Both the position numbers and the translations under genes were made by a program. A stretch of DNA of 64,000 nt from CADEED01 sp043747835 (GTDB taxonomy: Bacteria; Pseudomonadota; Gammaproteobacteria; Steroidobacterales; Steroidobacteraceae): positions 58,374 through 122,373 of the forward strand of contig JAYTOK010000051.1 of the NCBI GenBank assembly GCA_043747835.1. The letters run 5' to 3'. This document shows positions 43,758 through 52,389 of this stretch, in pieces; within the stretch, counting starts at the first letter, position 1, and the number at the start of each line of letters is the position of its first letter. Below the pieces are notes generated by a model that was given only the letters and a program-made list of their open reading frames with translations, had not been told where the DNA came from and ran no database searches.

Positions 43758-46136
43758 ATGACTGACGACACACTGCCTCCGGCCGCGCGCCGCGAAAGCC
43801 TGCGCGAAGCGGCACTGGCCTACCACGAGTTCCCCACTCCCGGAAAACTCTCGGTTGTTCCGAGCAAGAAGCTCACCAATCAGCACGATCTGGCGCTCGC
43901 CTACTCGCCCGGCGTCGCGTTCGCCTGCGAGGAAATCGCGGCGGATCCCCTCGCCGCCCTGCGCTACACCACGCGCGGCAACCTCGTCGGCGTGATCACC
44001 AACGGCACTGCCGTGCTCGGGCTTGGTGCCATCGGGCCGCTCGCGGCCAAGCCGGTGATGGAAGGCAAGGCGGTGCTGTTCAAGAAGTTCGCCAACATCG
44101 ATGTGTTCGACATCGAGATCAACGAACGAAATCCGGACAAGCTAGTCGAGATCATTGCCTCGCTGGAACCCACGTTCGGCGGCATCAATCTCGAGGACAT
44201 CAAGGCGCCGGAGTGTTTCGAGATCGAGCGAAAGTTGCGCGCGCGCATGAAGATCCCGGTGTTTCACGATGACCAGCATGGCACCGCCATCATCGTTGCC
44301 GCCGCCACGCTCAACGGTCTCGAGGTCGTCGGCAAGACGCTGCACGAGGTCAAGCTGGTTGTCAGCGGCGCCGGCGCGGCCGCGCTCGCGTGCGTGGATC
44401 TGCTGGTCGACCTCGGCCTGCCGAAAGAGAACATCTGGCTCACGGATCTCGCGGGCCTCGTCTACGAAGGGCGCGCCGAGCTCATGGACCCCGACAAGGC
44501 GCGCTTCGCGCGGGCGACGCAGCAACGCACGCTGGCCGAAGCCATCGCCGGCGCGGACATCTTCCTGGGGCTTTCCGCCGGCGGCGTGCTCAAGGCGCCG
44601 ATGGTGCAGGCGATGGCTGCTCGCCCGCTGATCTTCGCGCTCGCGAATCCGACGCCCGAGATCCTTCCCGCCGAGGTGCGCGCGGTGCGCGACGACGCCG
44701 TCATGGCCACGGGCCGCAGCGACTATCCGAACCAGGTCAACAACGTCCTTTGTTTCCCGTTCATCTTCCGCGGCGCGCTCGACGCGGGCGCGACGAGCAT
44801 CACGCGCGCGATGGAAATCGCGGCCGTGCGCGCGATCGCGGATCTCGCGCGCATGGGCCACAGCGATGTCGTGGCCAGCGCGTATGGCATCGCGGACCTC
44901 ACCTTCGGGCCTGACTACCTGATCCCCAAGCCCTTCGATCCGCGGCTCATCGTGCACGTCGCGCCTGCCGTGGCGAGGGCCGCGATGGAGTCCGGTGTCG
45001 CGACGCGCCCGATCGCGGACTTCGACGCCTACATCCAGCAACTGCAGCAGTTCGTGTACCAGTCCGGCACGATCATGAAGCCGGTTTACGCGTCGGCGCG
45101 GCGCGCCGGACTCGAGCGCTCGCGCATCGTGTTCGCCGAGGGCGAGGACGAGCGGATCCTGCGGGCCGTGCAGATCATCGTCGAAGAGAAGATCGCGCAT
45201 CCCATCCTCGTTGGGCGGCCGCGCATCCTCGAGTCGCGCCTCAAGAAGTTCGGCGTGCGGCTGCGCCTCGGCGAGGACTGCACCGTCGTCAACCCCGAGC
45301 AGGACGAGCGGCACCGCGAGTTCTGGATGGAGTACCACCGCCTCATGAACCGCCGCGGCGTCACCGCACAGTACGCCAAGCTCGAGATGCGCCGGCGCAC
45401 CACGCTCATCGCCGCCATGCTGCTGCGCAAGGGCGCGGCCGACGGGATGATCTGCGGAACCATCAGCACCGCGTCGCGGCATCTGCAGTACATAGATAGA
45501 GTCATCGGCAAGGCGCCGGGCGCAACGGTTTATGCGGCGATGAACGCGTTGATCCTGACCAATCGCCAGGTGTTCATCGTCGACACCCACATCAACTTGA
45601 ACCCGACCGCCGCGCAGCTCGCCGAGATCACGCTGCGGGCCGCGGAGGTCGTGCGTCGCTTCGGCATCGAGCCGAAGGTTGCGTTGTTGTCGCATTCGAA
45701 CTTCGGGACGCACAGCGACGAATCCGCGCTGAAGATGCGTGAGGCGCTCGCGCTGCTGCGCGAGCTCGATCCGGCGCTGGAGGTCGATGGCGAGATGCAC
45801 GGCGACTGCGCGCTGGATGAGGCGATCCGCAAGCAGATCCTGCCGGACAGCACCTTGACCGGCTCGGCCAATCTACTGGTGATGCCGAACCTCGATGCGG
45901 CGAACATCTGCTACAACCTGCTGAAGACCGCAGCTGGCAACAACGTCGCGGTGGGGCCGATCTTGCTGGGCGCGGCGGCGCCGGTGCATATCCTCACGCC
46001 GTCGACCACCGTGCGGAGAATCGTGAACATGACGGCGTTGACGGTGACGGAGGCGAATGCGGGCGACAGACATGTGCCGGCGTGTACTCTTCGGGCAGAC
46101 CACCTACCTCCCAACTCCCATCCGCCAACAGCATGA
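43758..46136 (+). CDS. maeB: NADP-dependent malic enzyme with phosphotransacetylase-like tail
   Basis: 792 residues from MTDDTLPPAARRESLREAAL. Domain order: N-terminal malic domain (about 20-150; GLGAIGPLAAKPVMEGKAVL), NAD(P)-binding domain (about 160-400; FHDDQHGTAIIVAAATLNGL, VSGAGAAALACVDLL) and a C-terminal phosphate acetyl/butyryltransferase-like domain (about 430-765; FAEGEDERILRAVQIIVEEK), the MaeB layout. It oxidatively decarboxylates malate to pyruvate with NADP; the tail usually senses acetyl-CoA rather than catalysing. Its stop overlaps the GH43 start by 4 bp (ATGA). Confidence 0.93.
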   Translation: MTDDTLPPAARRESLREAALAYHEFPTPGKLSVVPSKKLTNQHDLALAYSPGVAFACEEIAADPLAALRYTTRGNLVGVITNGTAVLGLGAIGPLAAKPVMEGKAVLFKKFANIDVFDIEINERNPDKLVEIIASLEPTFGGINLEDIKAPECFEIERKLRARMKIPVFHDDQHGTAIIVAAATLNGLEVVGKTLHEVKLVVSGAGAAALACVDLLVDLGLPKENIWLTDLAGLVYEGRAELMDPDKARFARATQQRTLAEAIAGADIFLGLSAGGVLKAPMVQAMAARPLIFALANPTPEILPAEVRAVRDDAVMATGRSDYPNQVNNVLCFPFIFRGALDAGATSITRAMEIAAVRAIADLARMGHSDVVASAYGIADLTFGPDYLIPKPFDPRLIVHVAPAVARAAMESGVATRPIADFDAYIQQLQQFVYQSGTIMKPVYASARRAGLERSRIVFAEGEDERILRAVQIIVEEKIAHPILVGRPRILESRLKKFGVRLRLGEDCTVVNPEQDERHREFWMEYHRLMNRRGVTAQYAKLEMRRRTTLIAAMLLRKGAADGMICGTISTASRHLQYIDRVIGKAPGATVYAAMNALILTNRQVFIVDTHINLNPTAAQLAEITLRAAEVVRRFGIEPKVALLSHSNFGTHSDESALKMREALALLRELDPALEVDGEMHGDCALDEAIRKQILPDSTLTGSANLLVMPNLDAANICYNLLKTAAGNNVAVGPILLGAAAPVHILTPSTTVRRIVNMTALTVTEANAGDRHVPACTLRADHLPPNSHPPTA

Positions 46137-47476
46137 ACCACCTTCACCGTCTCTTCGCGGTTGCGTGCGTCAGCGTGCTCGTGCACGTCTCGACCGCCTT
46201 CGGCACGAATCCACTGATCGTGGATCAGTTCACCGCCGACCCGACCGCGCGCGTGTTCGAAGGTCGCGTCTACGTGTACCCCTCGCATGACATCCGCGAA
46301 CCGCCGGGCTACACGGGACGTGCGAACTGGTTCGTCATGGAGGACTACCACGTCTTCTCATCCGCGAACCTCACGGACTGGACCGATCACGGCGTGATCC
46401 TCACGCAGAAGGACGTGCCCTGGGCCGACCCCGCGGGGTTCGCGATGTGGGCGCCGGACTGCGTGTTCAAGGACGGGAAGTACTACTTCTACTTTCCCTC
46501 GAAAGCGAAGGACGGCAGCAAGCGGATCGGCGTCGCCGTCTCGGACAAACCTGCAGGCCCGTTCGTGCCGCAAGCCAACTACATGGCGGGCGTGGCGGGC
46601 ATCGACCCCGGCGTGTTCATCGACAAGGATGGCGGCGCGTACATGTACTGGTCCGAGAAGGACGCGCTCGTCATGGCGAAGCTGAAGCCGGACATGCTCG
46701 AGATCGAGGGCGCACCGCTGCCGATCGACAACCTGCCGAAGAAAGGCCTGCAGGAAGGCCCGTTCGTGTTCGAGCGCAAGGGCATCTATTACCTGACGTA
46801 TCCGCACGTCGCTAACAAGATCGAGCGGCTGGAGTACGCGACCGGCCCGTCGCCGCTGGGCCCTTTCAAGTGGGCCGGCGTGCTGTTCGATGAATCCGCG
46901 AGCGGCTGCTGGACTAACCACCAGTCGATGGTCGAGTACCAGGGGCAGTGGTATCTCTTCTATCACGACCGCGATCTGTCGCCGGCCTTCGACAAGCGCC
47001 GCGCCATTCGCGCGGAGAAGATGGTCTTCGAGGACGACGGCAGCATTCGCAAAGTGATTCCGACGCTGCGCGGGGTCGGGCTCGTCGCGGCGGGGAGCGA
47101 GATCCAGGTCGACCGGTACAGCGCGCGCAGCGGCGATGCGGTGGCCGTTTCGTTTCTCGACGAAGCGAATCCGCATGCCGGATGGAAGGTCGCGTTTGGC
47201 GCAGCGCCATCGTGGGTGCGGTTCAACGCGGTCGACTTCGGTCGTGGCGGGCAGAAGCGCTTCGAGGTGCGCGCGAAGAGCGGCAGCAAGGGCGCATTGG
47301 AAATCCGGCTGGATAGTCAAGACGGGCCGGTGATCGGAATGCTCGAGCTCGATGCGGGAAGCGATTGGAAGATCGTCAAGGCGCGCGTGAAGAAGGTGCC
47401 CGCGGGTGTGCACGATCTGTTCGTGACGCAGTCGGGGACCGCGAGCGTCGAGTTGGACTGGGCGAGGTTTCGCTAG
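46133..47476 (+). CDS. Secreted GH43-family glycoside hydrolase
   Basis: 447 residues from the ATG that overlaps the maeB stop. Signal peptide (cleavage near AFG-TN), then a five-bladed GH43 propeller (about 22-320): DQFTADPTARVFEGRVYVYP with the catalytic-base Asp, GIDPGVFIDKDGGAYMYW (second Asp) and LQEGPFVFERKGIYYLTY (acid Glu). The C-terminal ~120 residues resemble a CBM6-like beta-sandwich (EIRLDSQDGPVIGMLEL). It should remove arabinose, xylose or galactose side groups from hemicellulose. Pairing with maeB by coupled translation is unusual. Confidence 0.88.
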   Translation: MNHLHRLFAVACVSVLVHVSTAFGTNPLIVDQFTADPTARVFEGRVYVYPSHDIREPPGYTGRANWFVMEDYHVFSSANLTDWTDHGVILTQKDVPWADPAGFAMWAPDCVFKDGKYYFYFPSKAKDGSKRIGVAVSDKPAGPFVPQANYMAGVAGIDPGVFIDKDGGAYMYWSEKDALVMAKLKPDMLEIEGAPLPIDNLPKKGLQEGPFVFERKGIYYLTYPHVANKIERLEYATGPSPLGPFKWAGVLFDESASGCWTNHQSMVEYQGQWYLFYHDRDLSPAFDKRRAIRAEKMVFEDDGSIRKVIPTLRGVGLVAAGSEIQVDRYSARSGDAVAVSFLDEANPHAGWKVAFGAAPSWVRFNAVDFGRGGQKRFEVRAKSGSKGALEIRLDSQDGPVIGMLELDAGSDWKIVKARVKKVPAGVHDLFVTQSGTASVELDWARFR

Positions 47477-47647
47477 CGCGCGCGTCGAGTCCGTGCGCTA
47501 TCGGCCAAATAGTTTGCGCGCGTTGCCCTCCGCGCATGAGGTGAAAGCTGAAAGGAACCGATCTGCGTTGCGCCGAGTTTCAACTCTCGTGATCCGCTAC
47601 AGAAATGCCCTTCCCCCGGATACCCTGGAAGCGAAATGCTGACTCGC

Positions 47648-48418
47648 TTACTGCGCAGTGAATCCGTTACCCGTCGCCGCCCAGTAAATGCCGCCGTAGA
47701 CGTGATGCAGGAAGCTCGCGTCGCTGTACGTCGCCGGCAGATGTCCCAGGCCCGTGTAGAACGCGCGGCCGCCGTCGTACTCGTGGTACCACGCGATCGG
47801 GTGGAAGCTGCCCATGCCCTTGCCTTCTTTCGGACCCCACTTCGCGTAGGGCTTGTAGGTCTTCTCGTCCACCGAGAGTAGATAGTGCAGACCCTTCGAG
47901 CGCGAGGCGTCGTACTCGTACCATTCTTCGGTGACCAGCGACCGCTTCGGGAAGCCGTCCATGCCGGGGAAGTTCGCGTCCTCGACCTTGAGGGTCGCGC
48001 TTTGGACCGCGGGATGGATGTGAAACATGTGGCCGACCATGGTCGTGTACCACGGCCAGTCGTATTCGGTGTCCGCCGCGGCGTGGATGCCGACGAAGCC
48101 GCCGCCCGCCTTGATGTAGCGCTCGAACGCGGCTTGCTGATCGTTGTTCAAGGCGTCGCCCGTGGTGGAGAGGAAGATCACGACCTTGTACTTCTTGAGC
48201 TCTTCGTCCTTGAACACGCGCGAGGCGTCTTCGGTCCAGAACACATTGAAGTCGTGCAGCTTGCCGAGGTTGCGGACCGCGGTGACGCCTTCGAGGATCG
48301 ACTCGTGGTGCCAGCCTGCCGTTTTCGTGAACAACAGCGCGCTGAACTGCTCCGCGTGGGCGGCGCTCGTGGCAAACGAGCCGAGGACAGCGAGCACGAG
48401 AAGCTTGCAGAGTTTCAT
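47648..48418 (-). CDS. Exported ThuA-domain protein
   Basis: 256 residues from MKLCKLLVLAVLGSFATSAA with AAGGGG upstream. Signal peptide, then a ThuA (class-I glutamine amidotransferase-like) fold: LLFTKTAGWHHESI, GFVGIHAAADTEYDWPWY and PIAWYHEYDGGRAFYTGLGH. ThuA proteins are linked to sugar (trehalose, keto-sugar) metabolism; the Cys-His-Glu triad of amidotransferases is absent. Convergent with the GH43 gene, consistent with sugar catabolism. Confidence 0.87.
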   Translation of the reverse strand: MKLCKLLVLAVLGSFATSAAHAEQFSALLFTKTAGWHHESILEGVTAVRNLGKLHDFNVFWTEDASRVFKDEELKKYKVVIFLSTTGDALNNDQQAAFERYIKAGGGFVGIHAAADTEYDWPWYTTMVGHMFHIHPAVQSATLKVEDANFPGMDGFPKRSLVTEEWYEYDASRSKGLHYLLSVDEKTYKPYAKWGPKEGKGMGSFHPIAWYHEYDGGRAFYTGLGHLPATYSDASFLHHVYGGIYWAATGNGFTAQ

Positions 48419-48486
48419 CACGATCACCCCTTCTTGATGCGATGCGAACCGCAGTATAGCGGGTGATGTTGTGCTGTCGACGGACC

Positions 48487-49617
48487 TCAGCGAGCCTGGA
48501 GTTGCGCGCGAAGGTCCTCTTCGCTCGGCAGATGGAGTTTGTATCGGCTGGCGAAGATCTTCTCTTCCTGATTCTGGCCCAAGGTGTACTTCACCACCGC
48601 ATCGTTCTTGTCTGAGCAGAGAATCAACCCCAGCGTCGGGTTGTCATCCGGCGCGCGACGCTCGAGGTCGTAGAAGTTCACGTAGAGCTGGAGCTGGCCA
48701 AGATCGCCATGTGTGAGCTTGCCGACCTTGAGGTCCACGAGCACGAAGCACTTCAGAACTGAGTGATAGAAGACGAGATCGATGTAGAAGTGATCGCCGT
48801 CGAGCGTGACGCGTTGCTGGCGAGCCACGAAGGCGAAGCCACTGCCTAGCTCGAGCAAGAAGGCTTGGAGATTGCTGAGGAGCGCGGACTCGAGCGAGGA
48901 CTCCGTCAGCGCAGGAGTTTCCGGCAGGCCGAGAAATTCCATCACGACGGGATCTTTGAACGCATCCGACGCCTTCTCTACGAGTTGGCCTTTGGCCGCG
49001 AGTTTCATGACCCGCTCTTTGTCGGAACTCCGCGTCAGGCGCTCGAACAGCAGACTAGCCACCTGGCGCTCGAGCTCGCGACCGGACCATGCTCTATTCA
49101 CCGCTTCGATCTCATAGAAGGATCGAGCGTCTCGCGATTCGATCCGCATCAAGGTTCGATAGTGGCGCCACGAGAGATCCATCGACAGTCCGGTGGGTGA
49201 AAAAGCTGACTTTTGATTGTCAATCAAAGGGATACGAGATTGGTCACCCAGTGGGTGACGAATCTGTGGAACGGATTGGTCAGCCAGTGGCTGACGAATC
49301 TGTGGCGACTGCACTGCATCGGGATAGACCAGGTAAAAGGTACGCATTCCCTTCAAGTTTGTTTCCGAGTAGCCGCTGCCGAATTCGCGCTTCAATCGCT
49401 CAGCCAAAAGCTTCAACGTTTGATCGCGGTACTCGGCTCGGCGCCTGCCGCGCTGCTCGTCCTCCACGATTTCTCGACCGATGAGCCAATTGCAGACGAC
49501 TTGTGTCGAGTTGACCGAGCGAGCAGTTGCGACGCGCGCGGAAGAAAGAATGACGCGAACAAGGGTGAAGAGCGCGCCGCTGCGATCGCGGCTTCGCGCA
49601 TTTGCATTCCTTTGCAC
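48487..49617 (-). CDS. YhcG/DUF1016 PD-(D/E)XK nuclease-like protein, copy 1
   Basis: 376 residues (GTG start at 49617; the N-terminus looks slightly shortened). An N-terminal DUF1016_N helical region (about 15-100), a variable junction (about 100-150) with the repeat pair PQIRQPLADQSV / PQIRHPLGDQSR, then the nuclease domain (about 240-376) with FYIDLVFYHSVLKCFVLVDL-K and the D...DLK active-site pattern, and GLILCSDK. YhcG-type proteins are implicated in DNA repair/recombination and occur in defence islands. The junction is built from palindromic 36-bp units, unlike E. coli YhcG, which lacks them. Confidence 0.85.
   Translation of the reverse strand: MQRNANARSRDRSGALFTLVRVILSSARVATARSVNSTQVVCNWLIGREIVEDEQRGRRRAEYRDQTLKLLAERLKREFGSGYSETNLKGMRTFYLVYPDAVQSPQIRQPLADQSVPQIRHPLGDQSRIPLIDNQKSAFSPTGLSMDLSWRHYRTLMRIESRDARSFYEIEAVNRAWSGRELERQVASLLFERLTRSSDKERVMKLAAKGQLVEKASDAFKDPVVMEFLGLPETPALTESSLESALLSNLQAFLLELGSGFAFVARQQRVTLDGDHFYIDLVFYHSVLKCFVLVDLKVGKLTHGDLGQLQLYVNFYDLERRAPDDNPTLGLILCSDKNDAVVKYTLGQNQEEKIFASRYKLHLPSEEDLRAQLQAR
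49212..49309. repeat. Palindromic repeat array inside the YhcG copy 1 gene
   Basis: Three palindromes in a row: 49212-49228 (8-1-8, perfect), 49238-49264 and 49274-49300 (13-1-13 with one fixed G/G mismatch). The latter two are 36 bp apart, i.e. a 12-codon tandem repeat. Between them a C:G pair (GTCACCCA/TGGGTGAC) becomes G:C (GTCAGCCA/TGGCTGAC): a compensatory change. Confidence 0.85.
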
Positions 49618-49705
49618 GGAGCGAGGCTACGACGGTGTCGGCGCGCCCGCGAGTCGCGAATCTCGCGCGTCGGACGCTTTATGCGCACACCATCCGAAGC
49701 GCCCA

Positions 49706-51727
49706 CTACTTCCCCGGCAACGTCACCTTCGGCGCCTGCGTAAACGGCTCGATCCCGAACTTCGGATACGCCTCGCTCGGGTAATAGAAAACGCCATCCT
49801 TGACCACCATCGAGATCGTCTTGATCGCTCTCAGATCCTTCGTCGGGTCGCCCGGCACGAGGAAAAAGTCGGCGCGCTTTCCCTTCTCGATCGAACCGGC
49901 GCTCTGCTCCTGACCGACGTAGCGCGCGCTGTCCCAGGTCGCCCGCTTGAGAATTTCGGGCGCCGTCATGCCCGCGGATTGATAAAGCTCGAGCTCGCGG
50001 TGATACGTGAACGAGCCGCCGGTGTCGGTGCCGAAGACGATGAACACGCCGCGATCATGCAGTTGCCGGACCGTGCCCAGTAGTTTGTCGAACGCCTGGC
50101 GGTAGGCGAGGTCGTCGCCCGGCGCCGATGTATCGGTCCACGCTTTCATCGCATCGCGACGCGTGCCGATCGGCATGTGCGACAGGTAATCGACCGCGCC
50201 GGGCGGCACCTGTCCATCGCGGTTGAACGCGAGGTTCTCGTGGATGCCCAACGTGGGATCGATGACCTTGTTGCCTTTCGCCATCAGATCGATCGTGTGT
50301 TGCACCTTGGCGCTGTTCAGATCCAGCGCCGGCAGGCGCTTCAGCGCCGTGAGGCGAAACAGCGTGCGCGTGTCTTCGCCCGGCGCGATCACCCAGCCCA
50401 GCGCGAACTGGTTGATGTGAGTGATCTCGTCGTAGCCGGCCTCGATCATCTGATCGGCGCTCGCGAACGCGGGCACGTGCCCGGCGACGCGCATCCCGAG
50501 GCGATGCGCCTCCTCGACAATCGCGGGAACCCACGCGGGATTCATGCTGTTGTAGACCTTGATCTGCCAGTAGCCGCGCGCGCCGTACCAGCGGACCGCG
50601 TCCAGCGCCTTCTCCTGACTGTCGACGACGATGCCGTTGTTGGCGCTGAAGGGACTCCTGCCTTCGATGAAGCCCGAGCGGATGACGTGCGGCCCGCCGA
50701 TCTCGCCCGACTGGATTCTTCGCACCAGCGCGTCGAGCACGGCGTTGTCGTTGCCCATGTCGCGCACGCTGGTGATTCCCGCCAGCACATTGAGCAACGC
50801 ACTGTCCTGGCCCAGGTGCCCGTGCATCTCGTACATGCCGGCGATCAGCGTGCCGCCCGCCGCGTCGATGCCGACCTCACCCGGCGTCGCCGGACTATCT
50901 ACCGGCTCGATCGCCGCAATCTGCTTGCCGTTGACGACCACGCTGACCGGCGCGGTCAGCGCGCTGGTCTTCGGGTCGAACAGTCGCACGTTGCGGATGC
51001 GCGTCGGCGCGCCGTAGTCGTGCGCGACGTCGCGCTGGATCGCGGCGTAACGCTCGGTGGTCCAGTCGGCGGCGAGCTTGCGCAGCCGGACCTCTTCCGC
51101 TTCGTAGCCTTGGCGCACCACGATCGACGACGGCGACAACGTCGCGAACAGATTGCCATCGGCGTCGAGCAGCATCGTCTCGGGCAACGTGCGAATGCCG
51201 GAGAGCACGTAGCGCGTGACCGGGATGGCGCCACCGGCGCCTTGCACGGTCAGCGTTTCGCCCTTCGCAAGCTTCAGAGTTCCGCCCGGCAGCGCGCGCA
51301 TCGTCATGCCCGGCTGCTTGAGCAAGGCGCGCGCGTAGATCTGCAGCGACCATGGGCTGCCGCTCTGCGCGATGTAGATAGCCGGATCGGTGAGCGCGGC
51401 GCTGCCTTTGCCAGTCGAGTCCAGCCAGTTCGCGCGCCGCTTGTCGCGGGTGAAGCGCTCGTTCACCTTGCTGCCGAACGTGGAGGCGCCCGAGATCGAC
51501 CAGTCGTTCGGCAAGCCGTCGGCGCCAAACGTGATCGTCTCGGCCATCGTCGGCCCGCGGCCGTTGTTCTTGACGTTGAAATCGATCGTCGTGCGATTGG
51601 CGGTCGTGTCGACGATTACATGGCCGACGTTTTGACCGCCGGCGATCACGGTGTAGCGCGCGGTGTCGGCGAAGGCGCTGGTGGAAATCGCGGCGAGCGC
51701 GAGCGTGAGCGCAAGGAGTCGGGTCAT
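49706..51727 (-). CDS. Exported amidohydrolase-family protein, second copy
   Basis: 673 residues from MTRLLALTLALAAISTSAFA (signal peptide). N-terminal beta-rich region (about 20-270), then an amidohydrolase barrel with YEMHGHLGQD (metal His-x-His, near 303), ITSVRDMGND, AGHVPAF, THINQF and FGTDTGG motifs. Same architecture as 26964-28997. The stop-to-stop spacing with the downstream strand is clean; the gene follows the gluconate-dehydrogenase-like gene by one base, so both are in one operon. Substrate unknown. Confidence 0.83.
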   Translation of the reverse strand: MTRLLALTLALAAISTSAFADTARYTVIAGGQNVGHVIVDTTANRTTIDFNVKNNGRGPTMAETITFGADGLPNDWSISGASTFGSKVNERFTRDKRRANWLDSTGKGSAALTDPAIYIAQSGSPWSLQIYARALLKQPGMTMRALPGGTLKLAKGETLTVQGAGGAIPVTRYVLSGIRTLPETMLLDADGNLFATLSPSSIVVRQGYEAEEVRLRKLAADWTTERYAAIQRDVAHDYGAPTRIRNVRLFDPKTSALTAPVSVVVNGKQIAAIEPVDSPATPGEVGIDAAGGTLIAGMYEMHGHLGQDSALLNVLAGITSVRDMGNDNAVLDALVRRIQSGEIGGPHVIRSGFIEGRSPFSANNGIVVDSQEKALDAVRWYGARGYWQIKVYNSMNPAWVPAIVEEAHRLGMRVAGHVPAFASADQMIEAGYDEITHINQFALGWVIAPGEDTRTLFRLTALKRLPALDLNSAKVQHTIDLMAKGNKVIDPTLGIHENLAFNRDGQVPPGAVDYLSHMPIGTRRDAMKAWTDTSAPGDDLAYRQAFDKLLGTVRQLHDRGVFIVFGTDTGGSFTYHRELELYQSAGMTAPEILKRATWDSARYVGQEQSAGSIEKGKRADFFLVPGDPTKDLRAIKTISMVVKDGVFYYPSEAYPKFGIEPFTQAPKVTLPGK

Positions 51728-51728
51728 A

Positions 51729-52313
51729 TCAGCCGCAGGTCGGCGGCGGCGCGTACGCCACGTTGCGGTCCCAGCCGAGTTCCAGCATGCCGGCCTCGGT
51801 CGAGTAGTACGCATCGGCGGTGGCGCGCTTGAGCGCATCAAAGGCTTCTCGCGACGCCTCGCTTGACGGCTGCGTCGAAATCTTCGTGAGCAACGCTGTC
51901 GCCTGCTCCGCCGTCAGCGCCTTCCACGGTTTGCCATGCGCATCGCGGGCTTCGCGCTCGAAAGCCCCGAGCGATTGCGTGAAGCGCTTCTGCGTGTCGG
52001 TCGATTCGACCGCGAGCAGGCGATCGAGGAACTCGGGAACCTTGGCCGCGCGCGAGCCGGGGACGATCTGATCGCTCAGCGCTGCAAGCGTGTCGAAAGC
52101 GTGTTCATCGAGGAAGACGCGCGTCGATGCGCCGGCTGCCGTTGCGGCGTCCGCGGGAGCGGTCGCGGCTGCCGCGTGATGGACGTGAGCCGCCGCCGCC
52201 GGGATTGCTACAACTGCCGCCCCGACTCCCGTCGCGAGCGTCTGCAGCACGGCGCGCCGGCCGATTCGGAAATGACGCAGAGGTCCAGACTCATCGCGCA
52301 CGTCGTTGCTCAT
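51729..52313 (-). CDS. Gluconate 2-dehydrogenase subunit 3-like protein (Tat)
   Basis: 194 residues with a twin-arginine signal (RIGRRAVLQTLATGVGAAVV). The mature part matches the subunit-3 family that partners GMC-type membrane dehydrogenases: LDEHAFDTLAALSDQIVPGS, VPEFLDRLLAVESTDTQKRF and AFDALKRATADAYYSTEAG. It is divergent from the GMC oxidoreductase (76-bp gap), so the two together would form a periplasmic sugar/alcohol-oxidising complex. The downstream amidohydrolase is in the same operon. Confidence 0.87.
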   Translation of the reverse strand: MSNDVRDESGPLRHFRIGRRAVLQTLATGVGAAVVAIPAAAAHVHHAAAATAPADAATAAGASTRVFLDEHAFDTLAALSDQIVPGSRAAKVPEFLDRLLAVESTDTQKRFTQSLGAFEREARDAHGKPWKALTAEQATALLTKISTQPSSEASREAFDALKRATADAYYSTEAGMLELGWDRNVAYAPPPTCG

Positions 52314-52389
52314 CACGTTCCCCTTCTCGGTCGCGTTGTCGCATGAGTATAGTGCGAAATCTTCCTTCGCTTGGCGATCAGGAGTTCTC

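Noticed and set aside
49212..49309. CRISPR-like array because of regular 36-bp spacing
   Set aside because: Only two units, spacers are 9 bp and similar, and the array lies inside an open YhcG reading frame.
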